A stretch of DNA of 44,911 nt from an uncultured Oscillospiraceae bacterium (lineage in GTDB: Bacteria; Bacillota; Clostridia; Oscillospirales; Oscillospiraceae), in contig CAJUEG010000014.1 in NCBI GenBank assembly GCA_910584835.1, positions 1-44,911 of the forward strand, written 5' to 3'. The notes beneath the pieces were generated by a model. That model had not been told where the DNA came from, searched no databases, and saw only the letters and a list, made by a program, of their open reading frames with translations. Of the stretch, positions 8,429-17,036 are shown in pieces. How positions within the stretch are numbered: the stretch's first letter is position 1; every line of letters begins with the position of its first letter. The translations under genes and the position numbers were made by a program.

Positions 8429-9550
8429 TCACATAATGTAGAATGTGAATTCTTTGAGTCCTTCCGGACACGGCTCGGAGATCGGCTCGGCAAAACGTTC
8501 CGCGTAATGAGCGGCGGTGCCATCGGTGAGAGAGCAAAACTCCCCGTCCTCCGCGCAAACGATGAGGAATGTCCCAGCTATGATATCGCGCCCTATGCGC
8601 CGGTTGGCGGACAGCCCCGCCGTCTTGCCATCCTCGTTGCAGATCAGCATGACCCCGCCGTCCAACCCCAGTGTTTCAATGTACCCGCCCACGGCGGACT
8701 GGAACGCCTCCAGCGTGTTGGGCATGGTGACCTCCTCCGGCGCTCTGCCCGGTTCCACTTTCAGCACCCTGATCTGTTCATGGACGGGCACGGCCAGCTG
8801 GTGGCTCCACACCGGGCGCACCTCGGGCCGCTTCATAAAAGCCTCCCCTGCCTCGCGGATCACAGCCATGTCCAGCCCGTCCGCGTCTATGGTACCGGCA
8901 TCCTCCCGCCGTCCGCCGCCCATGCAGACGACGCACAGCGCAGGCCACTCCTTCCGCTTCGGGTATTCAACGGTGAGCCGCTGGAATTCCTGAGTGCGCT
9001 GCACAGACTCCTCGTCGTTGACCATCCCCGGCAGGAACTCGACACCGCCCGGGTCCAGCTCATCGCCCAGCAGGATGCGGGTGAAGCGGATGGGGCGTTG
9101 GGCCACCGCCCGCTGGAGCTGCTCCCACGCCCGGTCCCGGGCGGACCTGGCGCCGTTGGTGTCCGGGTCCCAGGGCAGATAGGCGCAGACCTCCTCCAGC
9201 AGTTCCCGCGCATGAAAAATTCGGGACCGCTGGTCGCCCTCCATGCGCCCCAGCGCGGAGGCGTACCTATCCAGGTTTCGGATCATGTGCTTCTGGTCGG
9301 CGGGGGAAAGCACTTCCACAGCAGACGCGCCATGGGCGTCCGTAAGCCGCCGCTCGAAGGACTGGAGGAACGGAGCGGCGTCCTGGCCGCACACCTCCGC
9401 CATCCCCCGCAGAATGTCTCGAATCCACTCGTGGCGGGTTTCAGGCTGGCGGTAAGTATCACCCAGCCGGTGTTGTTCAAACCCCGCCAGCCGCTGGGCC
9501 GCATAGGTGGAGAGCCCCTCGGCGGCGAGGGGGATGTTGACCTTTTCCAT
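8429..9550 (-). CDS. DUF3846 domain protein with a long N-terminal extension
   Basis: The start at 9550 (MEKVNIPLAAEG) is chosen because GGGGGTGG precedes it and it avoids overlap with the upstream gene; this gives 373 residues. About residues 270-360 are DUF3846: IRVLKVEPGRAPEEVTMPN, LEAFQSAVGGYIETLG and ICNEDGKTAGLSANRRI. DUF3846 is widespread in plasmids, phages and ICEs of Firmicutes and has no known activity. The first 260 residues are helical and not recognised, so this appears to be a fusion of an ICE-specific module to DUF3846. Confidence 0.8.
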   Translation of the reverse strand: MEKVNIPLAAEGLSTYAAQRLAGFEQHRLGDTYRQPETRHEWIRDILRGMAEVCGQDAAPFLQSFERRLTDAHGASAVEVLSPADQKHMIRNLDRYASALGRMEGDQRSRIFHARELLEEVCAYLPWDPDTNGARSARDRAWEQLQRAVAQRPIRFTRILLGDELDPGGVEFLPGMVNDEESVQRTQEFQRLTVEYPKRKEWPALCVVCMGGGRREDAGTIDADGLDMAVIREAGEAFMKRPEVRPVWSHQLAVPVHEQIRVLKVEPGRAPEEVTMPNTLEAFQSAVGGYIETLGLDGGVMLICNEDGKTAGLSANRRIGRDIIAGTFLIVCAEDGEFCSLTDGTAAHYAERFAEPISEPCPEGLKEFTFYIM

Positions 9551-9561
9551 TCTGCCACCCC

Positions 9562-10428
9562 CTACGGCGTCATATCGCCCATAGCCCACTCCGCCGCCTG
9601 GTGATCCTCATATGCCTGGTTGAACCGTACCAGCTCCTGGGGGTCCACATCGGTGAGCGCCACCTTGACCCCCTCATCGGTCGGAACGATTTCCGCGACA
9701 CGGGCGTTGAGCAGGGCGTCATGCTCCCTCTGTCCCGCTGTGGTGAGCTTCCGCAGATCGTCCGGCCACACACGGGCATCGGATCCCGGGTGGGTAAAAT
9801 AAGACTGACTGGGGTACTCCAGGCCGGTGTTCGCCAGCAAAGGCAGGATGTCCCGGAGCCGGATGTCCGGCTGTGTTTTCTCCGCGCTGCCGCTGAGGTT
9901 GACACAGAACTCCGGGCGAAAAGTGGTTTCAATGTGCTGGAGGGAGATGTCCACCTGGGCCACCTCGGGGCGGCGCTCCAGCGCATCCCTCAGCATAGCG
10001 TCCAGCCCATTGTCCTCCTGGATGGCTACGCCGAATTTTTCATCCAGCTCCTCACAGTTGACGTACCAGCTTCCGCTGGCAGTGCGCTGGGTGCCCTGGC
10101 CGACGATGAAGTCCGCCACCCGGTCCAGCCTGGCCTGCACCACGTCCCGCGCTCCCGCCACATAGGCGGAGTACGCGGCGCGGCCATCGCCGTCGCACTG
10201 CACCAGCACACCGTCCGTGCGCCCCTCGCCCAGCACCAGCAGGCAGTGGTCATGGCCGGTACCCTGATGGGGCTCGACGCTGTTATGCCGGATGAAGTCA
10301 TAGCTGTCCAGCGGCCTCATCAGAAAAGCCGCGAACTGCGTGTTGGGGATATCCATCACCTTGTCCACCTGATACTCAGTCGGGCAGAGGGGGGCACGCT
10401 GACGGCCCATCTCAGCTCTGATTTTCAT
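9562..10428 (-). CDS. DUF6329-like ICE protein
   Basis: The 288-residue product begins MKIRAEMGRQRAPLCPTEYQ, a start pattern I associate with DUF6329. AGGAGG lies six bases before the ATG at 10428; earlier in-frame codons overlap that ribosome site. The body includes HCLLVLGEGRTDGVLVQCDG and a C-terminal region with WPDDLRKLTTAGQREHDALLNARVA. No catalytic motif is visible. It lies 11 bases after the M23 peptidase gene and 11 before DUF3846, as part of one transcript. Confidence 0.6.
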   Translation of the reverse strand: MKIRAEMGRQRAPLCPTEYQVDKVMDIPNTQFAAFLMRPLDSYDFIRHNSVEPHQGTGHDHCLLVLGEGRTDGVLVQCDGDGRAAYSAYVAGARDVVQARLDRVADFIVGQGTQRTASGSWYVNCEELDEKFGVAIQEDNGLDAMLRDALERRPEVAQVDISLQHIETTFRPEFCVNLSGSAEKTQPDIRLRDILPLLANTGLEYPSQSYFTHPGSDARVWPDDLRKLTTAGQREHDALLNARVAEIVPTDEGVKVALTDVDPQELVRFNQAYEDHQAAEWAMGDMTP

Positions 10429-10439
10429 TGTCATCCTCC

Positions 10440-11501
10440 TCACGGTAAGTAGTATCTTGGGTTTGTCCTCTGCCCATTGACCCGCACCTCAAAGTGGAGA
10501 TGGGGCCCGGTAGACCGCCCGGTGGAGCCGGACAGGGAGATCACGTCCCCGGCCTGGACCCTCTGGCCGGGGCGTACCAGCAGGCGGGAGTTGTGCCCGT
10601 ACAAAGTCAGCAGACCATTCTCGTGACCGATGGTCACGTAATAACCGTAGCTGGAGTCGTACTTTGCCACCCGCACCGTACCCGGCAGAGCCGCCCGGAC
10701 GGGGGTACCGGCGGGGACGGCCAGGTCCATGCCGGTGTGGCCGTCGCGCTTCCCGGTGATGGGGTCGATCCGCCCGCCGAATTCAGAGGTGACAATGTTC
10801 CGCCAGTTGGCCCCCACCGGGGAGCAGAAACCGCTGGCGCCCACATAAGGCACATCCGCGCCATCGAAGCCGCCGCTGCCGCCCGCCGCCGCGCAGGGAT
10901 AGCCATTTTTGATCAGGCTGTACACATTGTCCGCGTTGCTTTTTTGTTCCTCAGTGATGGAAACGCCCAGCGAGGCGGCGAGATTGGCGTACACTGTGGC
11001 CATGTCCTCAATGGGGAGGAACACGGTGTAGGTCTGTTCTACTTCAACGTCATTACCTTCCGCGTCTTTTTCCGTGACAGTGCGTGTGCGGATCTCGCTG
11101 GTGGCGAAGCAGTGGGCAAACTGGGTGAGGGGCGGGGCCTCGCCGCCGAAATACAGAGAGAAAAACACAGCCTTGACCCGCGTGGCGTCAAGACTGTTTC
11201 CCTCATCCATGTTCGATTGGATGTCTGCCATGATCGTGTCCAGCTCCGCGAAACTGGTCCGGGTCTGCTCAATGCACACCCGGTATTCGGCGGGGGTATC
11301 GTCAGGCAGAGGCCCGTTCTGGAAACAGAGCTGGGCGGCGGAGATGTTGTGTTCCACCGCCCCGGAACCCAGGACGCACAGCAGGGCCACCACCAGGATA
11401 ATGGGAGAGAGGATAGCGGCCACCACCCAGCCCAGCTGCTTTCTGTTCTGCTCATCGCCCAGCAGAAGGCCGATCCTGGCCATGGTGATGGGGTCAGCCA
11501 A
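10440..11501 (-). CDS. Membrane-anchored M23 (LytM) peptidoglycan endopeptidase
   Basis: The protein has 353 residues from a TTG at 11501, supported by GGGGGATGG upstream and a product start (MADPITMARIGLL) close to known relatives. Residues about 22-47 are a membrane helix. The C-terminal 120 residues are an M23 zinc peptidase with GHTGMDLAVP (His255, Asp259) and PHLHFEVR (His334, His336). It would cut cell-wall cross-links so the mating channel can cross the envelope, the job done by VirB1/CwlT-like enzymes elsewhere. The central part (residues 60-230) is ICE-specific. The start overlaps the end of the upstream gene by eight bases, which suggests coupled translation. Confidence 0.88.
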   Translation of the reverse strand: MADPITMARIGLLLGDEQNRKQLGWVVAAILSPIILVVALLCVLGSGAVEHNISAAQLCFQNGPLPDDTPAEYRVCIEQTRTSFAELDTIMADIQSNMDEGNSLDATRVKAVFFSLYFGGEAPPLTQFAHCFATSEIRTRTVTEKDAEGNDVEVEQTYTVFLPIEDMATVYANLAASLGVSITEEQKSNADNVYSLIKNGYPCAAAGGSGGFDGADVPYVGASGFCSPVGANWRNIVTSEFGGRIDPITGKRDGHTGMDLAVPAGTPVRAALPGTVRVAKYDSSYGYYVTIGHENGLLTLYGHNSRLLVRPGQRVQAGDVISLSGSTGRSTGPHLHFEVRVNGQRTNPRYYLP

Positions 11502-12903
11502 GATCCATCCCCCCGATCTCAGGTGCGCCGCTCTGCCCTTGTTCCTGTTCCTGGGCCTGGAGCTCATTCCAGTGCTCCTCCAGCGCTTGGATCGTGTCCG
11601 GGCTACCGCTGTTGGGAAACTGCTGCCGGTACTGCCCGAAGTCCATCCCACCGTCCAGCAGCAGCTTGGCAACATCCACCGCGCCGTTCTCCACGCAGGC
11701 GTTGAGAGCTCCGTAGTCATTGACATCCACCCACATCCGCTTTTGCAGAAGATCTTTCGCGATCCAGCTGTGCCGTCCTTCGTAGGTCAGCATATGAAGC
11801 GTTCTCTCCGCGCTGTTCCCCCCGGAAATTCCCTTCTCCACCAGGGTGGACAGCATTCCATAGTCCGGCTCTGCGGCAAACAGCTCCAAAAGGTGGGACG
11901 GCGCGGCGGCGATCTGCTCCTCATTGCAATGCCTGATAATTTCCCTGGTGATGGAGGGGTGATCCATATAGGCATAGCTGGCCATCTCCCCGTGGAAAGA
12001 CGGGGAAAGTTCATCTACGTAGTGATTTGCCGAAACCAGCAGGAGCAGTGCCCGGTCCCCATCCGCGATGTCGATTGCTTTTTGACAGGCGGTGCGGTAG
12101 ACGTCTTCTGTAAAACGCACATCGTTTGCCAGCACCAGAGCCATCATTCTTCCGCCCACATCGCCGGGGCGGCCGGCAGCCTCGATCAGCAGCCCATTCT
12201 TATGATCCCGCAGCGCCTTGGGGCACAGCTCCTTGAAGGCGGACATCTCGCCATCCCGGACGGCAAGCACCGCTTTGTCGTAGTCGCTGAGACGCAGAGG
12301 CCGCTGGCCTACCGTGTCCATGTAGGCGGTGATGCTCCCGGTCATGCGGCGCAGGAGCTGCTCGGTCTGGCCCATAGCCTCCTCCTGGCGTTCCCGCTGC
12401 TCCACCAGAGCATCAATGATTACCTTCTCCTCCTGCTGACTGAGATGCACCACTCTGCCGCCAGTGTCCTCCTTCGGACCGCCGACCTGCATATACCGGG
12501 CATGGGTGGCATGGTCGCCATGGAACGCCTTGGTAATGGCGGAAGCGGTGAGGAACATTCGGTCCATGTCGTTTCCGTTCTCGCCCAGGGTTTTGCCAGT
12601 GATAAAGCTCTCGGTCACGCTCTTTTTCTGCTTCTCGTCGTACCACTTGAGGTAGACATCCACGTACACGCCCTCGCTGGCTCCATAGTCCACGGTGCAG
12701 AACAGGTCCGCGTCCCGGGGGATCTCCCGGCCACCCTCCCACTCGCCGCGCAGCAGAAAATACTCGTCGGGCAGATAGCCTTGACCATCCAGCCTGAACT
12801 TCAGCTGTTCAAACACATCTTCCGCTGTGCGCTGGCCATCGTATTCCAGCTTCCGGGGATCGTCCGCGGAAGGTTTCCATTTCTCAAATTTAATAATCTC
12901 CAT
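11494..12903 (-). CDS. ICE hypothetical protein with ankyrin-like C-terminal repeats
   Basis: The product has 469 residues and begins MEIIKFEKWKPSADDPRKLE. The first 200 residues are not recognised. From about residue 230 onward, helical pairs with an ankyrin-like rhythm appear (AVRDGEMSAFKELCPKALRD, LIEAAGRPGDVGGRMMALVL, ALNACVENGAVDVAKLLLDG), probably a protein-binding solenoid. It ends with a Gln/Glu-rich linker and the short tail GGMDLG, a tail type shared with several other proteins here. The codons of that tail also form the ribosome site of the M23 gene. AAAGGAG precedes the ATG. Confidence 0.6.
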   Translation of the reverse strand: MEIIKFEKWKPSADDPRKLEYDGQRTAEDVFEQLKFRLDGQGYLPDEYFLLRGEWEGGREIPRDADLFCTVDYGASEGVYVDVYLKWYDEKQKKSVTESFITGKTLGENGNDMDRMFLTASAITKAFHGDHATHARYMQVGGPKEDTGGRVVHLSQQEEKVIIDALVEQRERQEEAMGQTEQLLRRMTGSITAYMDTVGQRPLRLSDYDKAVLAVRDGEMSAFKELCPKALRDHKNGLLIEAAGRPGDVGGRMMALVLANDVRFTEDVYRTACQKAIDIADGDRALLLLVSANHYVDELSPSFHGEMASYAYMDHPSITREIIRHCNEEQIAAAPSHLLELFAAEPDYGMLSTLVEKGISGGNSAERTLHMLTYEGRHSWIAKDLLQKRMWVDVNDYGALNACVENGAVDVAKLLLDGGMDFGQYRQQFPNSGSPDTIQALEEHWNELQAQEQEQGQSGAPEIGGMDLG

Positions 12904-12923
12904 CGGTTCATAACTCCTTTTTC

Positions 12924-13715
12924 TTATTCACCGCCGTCAAAGCAGCCGCAGGGCATATTCAGTTCGTGGAACAGCTCACACCAGGCGATCTGGTCCATGT
13001 CCCCGGACACAAAATCCCTCCATGCCCAGTCCCGCCCCAGCCCTTTTACGGAAATGAGATTGGGCTTGGCGTTGTTCTCAATGGCGATGGCCCGGTCAAA
13101 CAGGTCCCGATGCCGGTGGTAAAGGGTGCGGATCTCATGCCTCTTCATGGCTGGGCAGAAAAAACAGGAGGACTTGCCGGGCACCGGCAGGCCCTCCTGC
13201 TTGATAGCGGCGACGCATTCCTCACGTCCCCAGCCGCAATCGATGAGCGGATATTCTTTTCTGTATTTCTGGTCCTGCATATCATAGACGATGGCGTGGT
13301 CCCGGCGCCGCCCCTCACCGGCGTCGTAGCCGATGTACTTTACCACCTTTTCCCCTCTGGCCCATACGTCCCGGCAGGGCTGGTAATTGTTGCAGAACTT
13401 TTCCTGGGGCTCAATCTTGTGCTTGAGAGAACATTTCTTGTGCCCATAGGCCAGAGCGGGGAGGGTGCCGGAACGAAGGCACTCCTGCTCCAGCGTCAGC
13501 CGGTCCCCGTTGCGGTCCACGTACTCCACCACAATGATCTCGGGCATCCCGTGGGCGGTGAGCCAGCCGTTCATGATGGGCAGGTACTCATAGGTGTGGG
13601 GCTGCTCACAGCCAGTGTCCGCAAAAAGGATCAGGTCCACGGGGATCTGATTTTGGTGCATCCAGATCAACATAGCGGTGCTGTCAACTCCGCCGCCATA
13701 TGCGACCACGACCAT
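12924..13715 (-). CDS. PAPS-reductase-like PP-loop protein
   Basis: The 263-residue protein has an N-terminal PP-loop (YGGGVDSTA, residues 6-14) of the ATP-pyrophosphatase / phosphoadenosine-phosphosulfate reductase superfamily, then ILFADTGCEQPHTYEYL, also typical of that fold. Several cysteines (KKCSLKHKIEP, SSCFFCPAMKRHEI, CGCFDG) could bind a metal or an iron-sulfur cluster. Relatives adenylate substrates in sulfur assimilation, DndC-type DNA phosphorothioation or tRNA thiolation; which applies here is unknown. Its ATG overlaps the VirB4 stop (TAATG), so it is translated with the ATPase although it is not a standard secretion component. No other dnd-like genes are nearby. Confidence 0.75.
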   Translation of the reverse strand: MVVVAYGGGVDSTAMLIWMHQNQIPVDLILFADTGCEQPHTYEYLPIMNGWLTAHGMPEIIVVEYVDRNGDRLTLEQECLRSGTLPALAYGHKKCSLKHKIEPQEKFCNNYQPCRDVWARGEKVVKYIGYDAGEGRRRDHAIVYDMQDQKYRKEYPLIDCGWGREECVAAIKQEGLPVPGKSSCFFCPAMKRHEIRTLYHRHRDLFDRAIAIENNAKPNLISVKGLGRDWAWRDFVSGDMDQIAWCELFHELNMPCGCFDGGE

Positions 13716-15550
13716 TATTTACCACCTGCCGTTCCGAACAGCTCCGCCTTGTGGAGCGGGGCTTCCACGATCAGGTGGAACCGCTCACTGCCGCACTTGT
13801 ACAGGCACACGCCCTTGGTCGCGTTGTTGACGATCTCATACTCGGACCGCTCCAGTTGGAGGTTGTCCCTAAAAAACTTGGAGTCGATAGACCCGGCGTT
13901 GAACAGAAATTGATGGGCGGGGATGGAGAACAGGGGCCGGGTCAGCTCCGCGATGCCGGGGAGGTTGAAGTCCTCCAGGTTTTGGCTTGCCAGCATCACC
14001 GCCGAATCCTTTTTGCGCACCCGCTTCATAAAGCCTCGGATATACTCGATGGCGGTGGGATTGGACAGGAAAAGGTACAGCTCGTCGATGGAGGCCACGG
14101 CGTTCCCCTCAGTGAGCAGACGGTGGCTGAGATAGGAAAGCACATTGAACAGCAGGGCGTTGCGCACGCTGGCGGCGGCGTCGGTGAGCCCCTTGCAGCC
14201 GAACACCAGGAATTTGGCGCTGGTGATGTTGGTCTGGCCGTTGAAAAATTTGCTTTCCGCGCCCTTGCACATGGAATGGAGCCCAAGCAGGATCTCCTGG
14301 AGGAGCGTCTTGGGATAGAGGGGGTGTTCCTCGTCCTCGTAGTGCTGGTAGGCGTCCTCCACCACCGCGTACAGGTCGGAGAGGATGGGGTAATCCACCG
14401 GGCGCAGGCTGGAGAAGTCCGCGGTGTCGGTGATTCCGAATTTGGCGTACAGCCGCTCCAGCATCAGCTCGATGGCGTCCACGTGCCGGTCCGTAAAATC
14501 CTTGTAGGCCCGGAAGAAATCCTTCAGGAAGGAGATGTGCTGGCTCAGGCGGGAGCCCTGCTGGAAGGTGGCCGGGGCCTCGGGATCGTCCTCAGCGTCG
14601 TCCGCCCACAGCCTGGGTTCCAGGGGATTGATGCGGTACTGCCCGCCCATCAGGTCCACAAAGCACCCGCCCAGCTCTCCGCACAGTTCGGGGAGCTCAT
14701 GCTCCGGGTCCAGGCAGATCACCGTCTTGCCGCTCTCTCGCAGATTGGTGAGCAGGAGCTTCATCAGATAGGATTTGCCCTGGCCGGAGTTGCCCAGGAT
14801 GAGGACGTTGGCATTGGTCTTGTCCTCGGCGCGGCGGTCCAGGTCCACGATGAGGTTGCTGCCGCAGATGTCCTTGCCGATGTAAAATCCATTGGGGTCG
14901 GTCTTGCCGGAGTAGTTGTTGGGATCGAGGTTGGCCACCGACTTGGCGGGCAGCACCCGCTCAAACTGGGCGCCAAATGCGTTGTAGCCCGCCAGATTGG
15001 TACACAAAAAGCCCTCCCGCTGGCGGAGCAGCAGGGGGTCCACGGCGATCTTGGCGCGGGTCAGCTCCGCGACCACCTTGTCTTTGCACTTGCGCATATC
15101 GTCCATGGTGGCGCCGCTGGCGTCGATGTACACCGCGCAGTGGTCCAGGGGCTCCCGCTCCCGGTGGATCTGGGTGACCAGGGTGGACACGTCCCGCAGG
15201 TCGCTCTCCGCCGCCACGGACTGCTGGAGGTCGCTGGTGTTGGAGCGGTTCAGTCGGCTCCGGTTGCTGGCGTTCTGGATGATCTGCCGCTCCTCGGCGG
15301 CGGTGACCTGCCGGATATACTGCTGGATGTACACGCCCTTTTCCGCCCCCAGGTGGCTCAGCAGGGCGGGTTCCTCGGTGGCAGCGGGATAGCCCCGCAC
15401 CGCCATGAAGGTGTGGTACGCGCCGCCGATCACGGCATAGTCCGAATTGAACTTGACCACGGAGGGCGCGGCCATGTCCAGGAAATCCTTGATCTGAGGG
15501 ACAGCGGCGGGCTTTGCCGCCGCTTTTTTCTTTGTCTGCTTTTTAGCCAT
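13715..15550 (-). CDS. VirB4-like conjugation ATPase
   Basis: This 611-residue protein is the ATPase that powers the mating channel. Walker A is GNSGQGKS (253-260) and Walker B is in AVASIDELYLFL; VICLDPEHELPELCGELGG and AVMLASQNLEDFNLPGIAEL are also characteristic of VirB4/TraC. The N-terminus is a Lys/Ala-rich stretch followed by an unusually short pre-ATPase region compared with ordinary VirB4 proteins of 750-850 residues. The gene just upstream probably supplies the missing part. It overlaps that gene by eight bases and the PAPS-reductase-like gene by one base. Confidence 0.9.
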   Translation of the reverse strand: MAKKQTKKKAAAKPAAVPQIKDFLDMAAPSVVKFNSDYAVIGGAYHTFMAVRGYPAATEEPALLSHLGAEKGVYIQQYIRQVTAAEERQIIQNASNRSRLNRSNTSDLQQSVAAESDLRDVSTLVTQIHREREPLDHCAVYIDASGATMDDMRKCKDKVVAELTRAKIAVDPLLLRQREGFLCTNLAGYNAFGAQFERVLPAKSVANLDPNNYSGKTDPNGFYIGKDICGSNLIVDLDRRAEDKTNANVLILGNSGQGKSYLMKLLLTNLRESGKTVICLDPEHELPELCGELGGCFVDLMGGQYRINPLEPRLWADDAEDDPEAPATFQQGSRLSQHISFLKDFFRAYKDFTDRHVDAIELMLERLYAKFGITDTADFSSLRPVDYPILSDLYAVVEDAYQHYEDEEHPLYPKTLLQEILLGLHSMCKGAESKFFNGQTNITSAKFLVFGCKGLTDAAASVRNALLFNVLSYLSHRLLTEGNAVASIDELYLFLSNPTAIEYIRGFMKRVRKKDSAVMLASQNLEDFNLPGIAELTRPLFSIPAHQFLFNAGSIDSKFFRDNLQLERSEYEIVNNATKGVCLYKCGSERFHLIVEAPLHKAELFGTAGGK

Positions 15551-16118
15551 CGCTGTTCACGCTCCCCTCTCCGTCGAAATCAGGAAATTGCTCCGTCACC
15601 GCGTCCCGCTGGTAGTAGACGGCCAGCAGCCGCTTGATGTCCTGCTGTTCCGCCAGCCGGACCCGGAGTCCCCGGTCCAGGAGGCTTTTCTCCAGGTACT
15701 TGGGGTCAAAGGGATTCTCCTTGTCTACGGGGTAGGCCAGGGCGAACTCCCGGGCCGAGGCGGTGGACGCCTGGATGGCGTCCAAATGCTCCATATCCTG
15801 CCGCAGCAGCTTTCGGATGTGCGGGTCCGTTTCCCGGGCCAGCCGCTCCTGATAGAAGTGCTTGTTGGACAGGAAGGACTCCTTGGAGTCCATGGCCAGA
15901 AGGCGGACCGAAGGGGTGGTGCGCAGCAGGTCTGCCAGGACGTTCACCCGGCCGCGCACCCCGTCCCGGGAGAGGACGGACAGGTTGTCCGGCTTGAGCA
16001 TAAAAAAGACCAGCTCCCCTTTGGCGGTCTTGACGCCGTGATCGGTGAGCTGGGTGATCCCCATGAGCTGGCGGGTGGACTGGCGCTCCCGCAGCTCCTT
16101 TTTCTGTTTTCTATTCAT
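15543..16118 (-). CDS. Probable VirB4 N-terminal partner protein
   Basis: The ATG at 16118 has GGAGG seven bases upstream and gives 191 residues. After a basic start (MNRKQKKELRERQS) the sequence GELVFFMLKPDNLSVLSRDG ... NVLADLLRTTPSVRLLAMDS resembles the N-terminal CagE/TrbE-like domain that normally forms the first part of VirB4. It lies directly before the ATPase gene with an eight-base overlap. I infer that VirB4 is encoded as two polypeptides here. An alternative is an independent channel component that I do not recognise. Confidence 0.55.
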   Translation of the reverse strand: MNRKQKKELRERQSTRQLMGITQLTDHGVKTAKGELVFFMLKPDNLSVLSRDGVRGRVNVLADLLRTTPSVRLLAMDSKESFLSNKHFYQERLARETDPHIRKLLRQDMEHLDAIQASTASAREFALAYPVDKENPFDPKYLEKSLLDRGLRVRLAEQQDIKRLLAVYYQRDAVTEQFPDFDGEGSVNSDG

Positions 16119-16386
16119 TTCTGGGCCTCCATTCATAATATTGCTGTTTGAGAAAGAGAAAGCACATGGCGTATCGGAGAAAGTCAAGAATGCTGGCGTC
16201 CTCCAGCCGGATGCTGAGAAATGCGTACAGGACGGTGGCAATGAGGGGCGGCACCAAGCCCATCTGGGCCAGCGCCAGAACGGACAGGATGAAGCCTACG
16301 CCGATGACCGCCACGTCCCGCAGAGCCCACAGCCAGAGCGTGGGCTTCGCCGTTAGATTGTTCGGATAAATATAGATGAGAAACAC
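16111..16386 (-). CDS. VirB3 / TcpE-like membrane protein of the mating channel
   Basis: This is a protein of about 90 residues with a YIYPNNL start, an LWLWALRDVAVIGVGFILSV helix, a second hydrophobic segment and a C-terminus of the FLRYAMCFLFLKQQYYEW type. That layout matches small VirB3/PrgI-like proteins encoded just before VirB4. Coordinates use the GTG at 16386, but this codon lies inside the ribosome site GGGAGGTG. The spacing predicts initiation nine bases later at 16377, where the codon is ATC. The end overlaps the next gene by eight bases. Confidence 0.65.
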   Translation of the reverse strand: MFLIYIYPNNLTAKPTLWLWALRDVAVIGVGFILSVLALAQMGLVPPLIATVLYAFLSIRLEDASILDFLRYAMCFLFLKQQYYEWRPRNE

Positions 16387-16397
16387 CTCCCGCAGAT

Positions 16398-16426
16398 TTG
16401 ATTTTTTGTTCTGGTTTTGATATGAT
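16398..16426 (+). promoter_or_regulatory. Promoter of the ECF-S-like gene
   Basis: TTGATT (16398-16403) and TATGAT (16421-16426) are separated by 17 bp, with TG at 16418-16419 forming an extended -10. The start codon is 25 bases downstream and AAAGGGG serves as ribosome site. It faces away from the VirB3-like gene. Confidence 0.75.
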
Positions 16427-16450
16427 TGGCACTGAAAGGGGTGCCGCACG

Positions 16451-16984
16451 ATGAGCCAGCATGATCAGATCCGCCGCCAAGGCAAAAAAACAGCCTTGTG
16501 CGGTATGATGGCCGCATTGTCCGCAGTGGTTCTTTGCCTGGGCGGTATGGTCCCGCTGGCCACCTTCACCTGCCCCATACTTGCAATGCTGTGTCTGATC
16601 CCTGTTCTGTGCGAGTATGGAACGGGAACGGCTCTGCTCCTCTACGGGGCGGTGTCCATCCTCGCCCTGTTGCTGGGACCGGATAAGGAAGCGGTCCTGT
16701 TTTACACATTTCTGGGCTGGTACCCCAGTGTCCGCTCCAGGGTGGACAGCATTCATGTACCAGTGCGCTGGCTGGTAAAGTGCGGCCTGTTCACCCTGGC
16801 CATGATGGCGATGTACGCCCTTGCTCTGTATTTATTTCGGTTGGAAGCGGTGGCGGAGGAGTTCGCCGGGTATTCCAACGTCATGGTGTTTGGGCTGCTG
16901 GTCTTGGGCAATGTGACCTTCCTGGCCTTTGACCGGGTTCTGGCGCGGTTTTCCGCGCTGTATCAGGAAAAGCGGAAGCGGTAA
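16451..16984 (+). CDS. ECF transporter S-component-like integral membrane protein
   Basis: The product has 177 residues with about five or six transmembrane segments and a basic C-terminus (LYQEKRKR). The start, TALCGMMAALSAVVLCLGGM, followed by YGTGTALLLYGAVSILALLL, resembles Clostridial proteins related to the substrate-binding (S) subunits of ECF vitamin transporters. I cannot assign a substrate, and no ECF ATPase genes are nearby. The gene has its own promoter, runs against the transfer genes and sits in the gap before the VirB3-like gene. It looks like a chromosomal-type gene picked up by the element. Confidence 0.6.
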   Translation: MSQHDQIRRQGKKTALCGMMAALSAVVLCLGGMVPLATFTCPILAMLCLIPVLCEYGTGTALLLYGAVSILALLLGPDKEAVLFYTFLGWYPSVRSRVDSIHVPVRWLVKCGLFTLAMMAMYALALYLFRLEAVAEEFAGYSNVMVFGLLVLGNVTFLAFDRVLARFSALYQEKRKR

Positions 16985-16991
16985 CGAAGAA

Positions 16992-17009
16992 CCACGGCTT
17001 CCGCCGTGG
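16992..17009 (+). terminator. Hairpin after the ECF-S-like gene
   Basis: CCACGGC-TTCC-GCCGTGG forms a perfect 7-bp stem eight bases after the stop codon. Outer bases AAGAA / TTCTT extend it. The downstream sequence (CGCTTCTTATG) is only weakly T-rich, so termination may be partial. Confidence 0.5.
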
Positions 17010-17036
17010 CGCTTCTTATGAATATGGCGCTTGGCT

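Noticed and set aside
12924..13715. Phosphorothioation (dnd) system
   Set aside because: Only a PP-loop protein is present; no DndA, DndD or DndE-like neighbours and no restriction partner.
11074..15637. Long plus-strand frames opposite the M23, 469-residue, PAPS-like and VirB4 genes
   Set aside because: Antisense shadows; the minus-strand products carry catalytic motifs and coupled ribosome sites.
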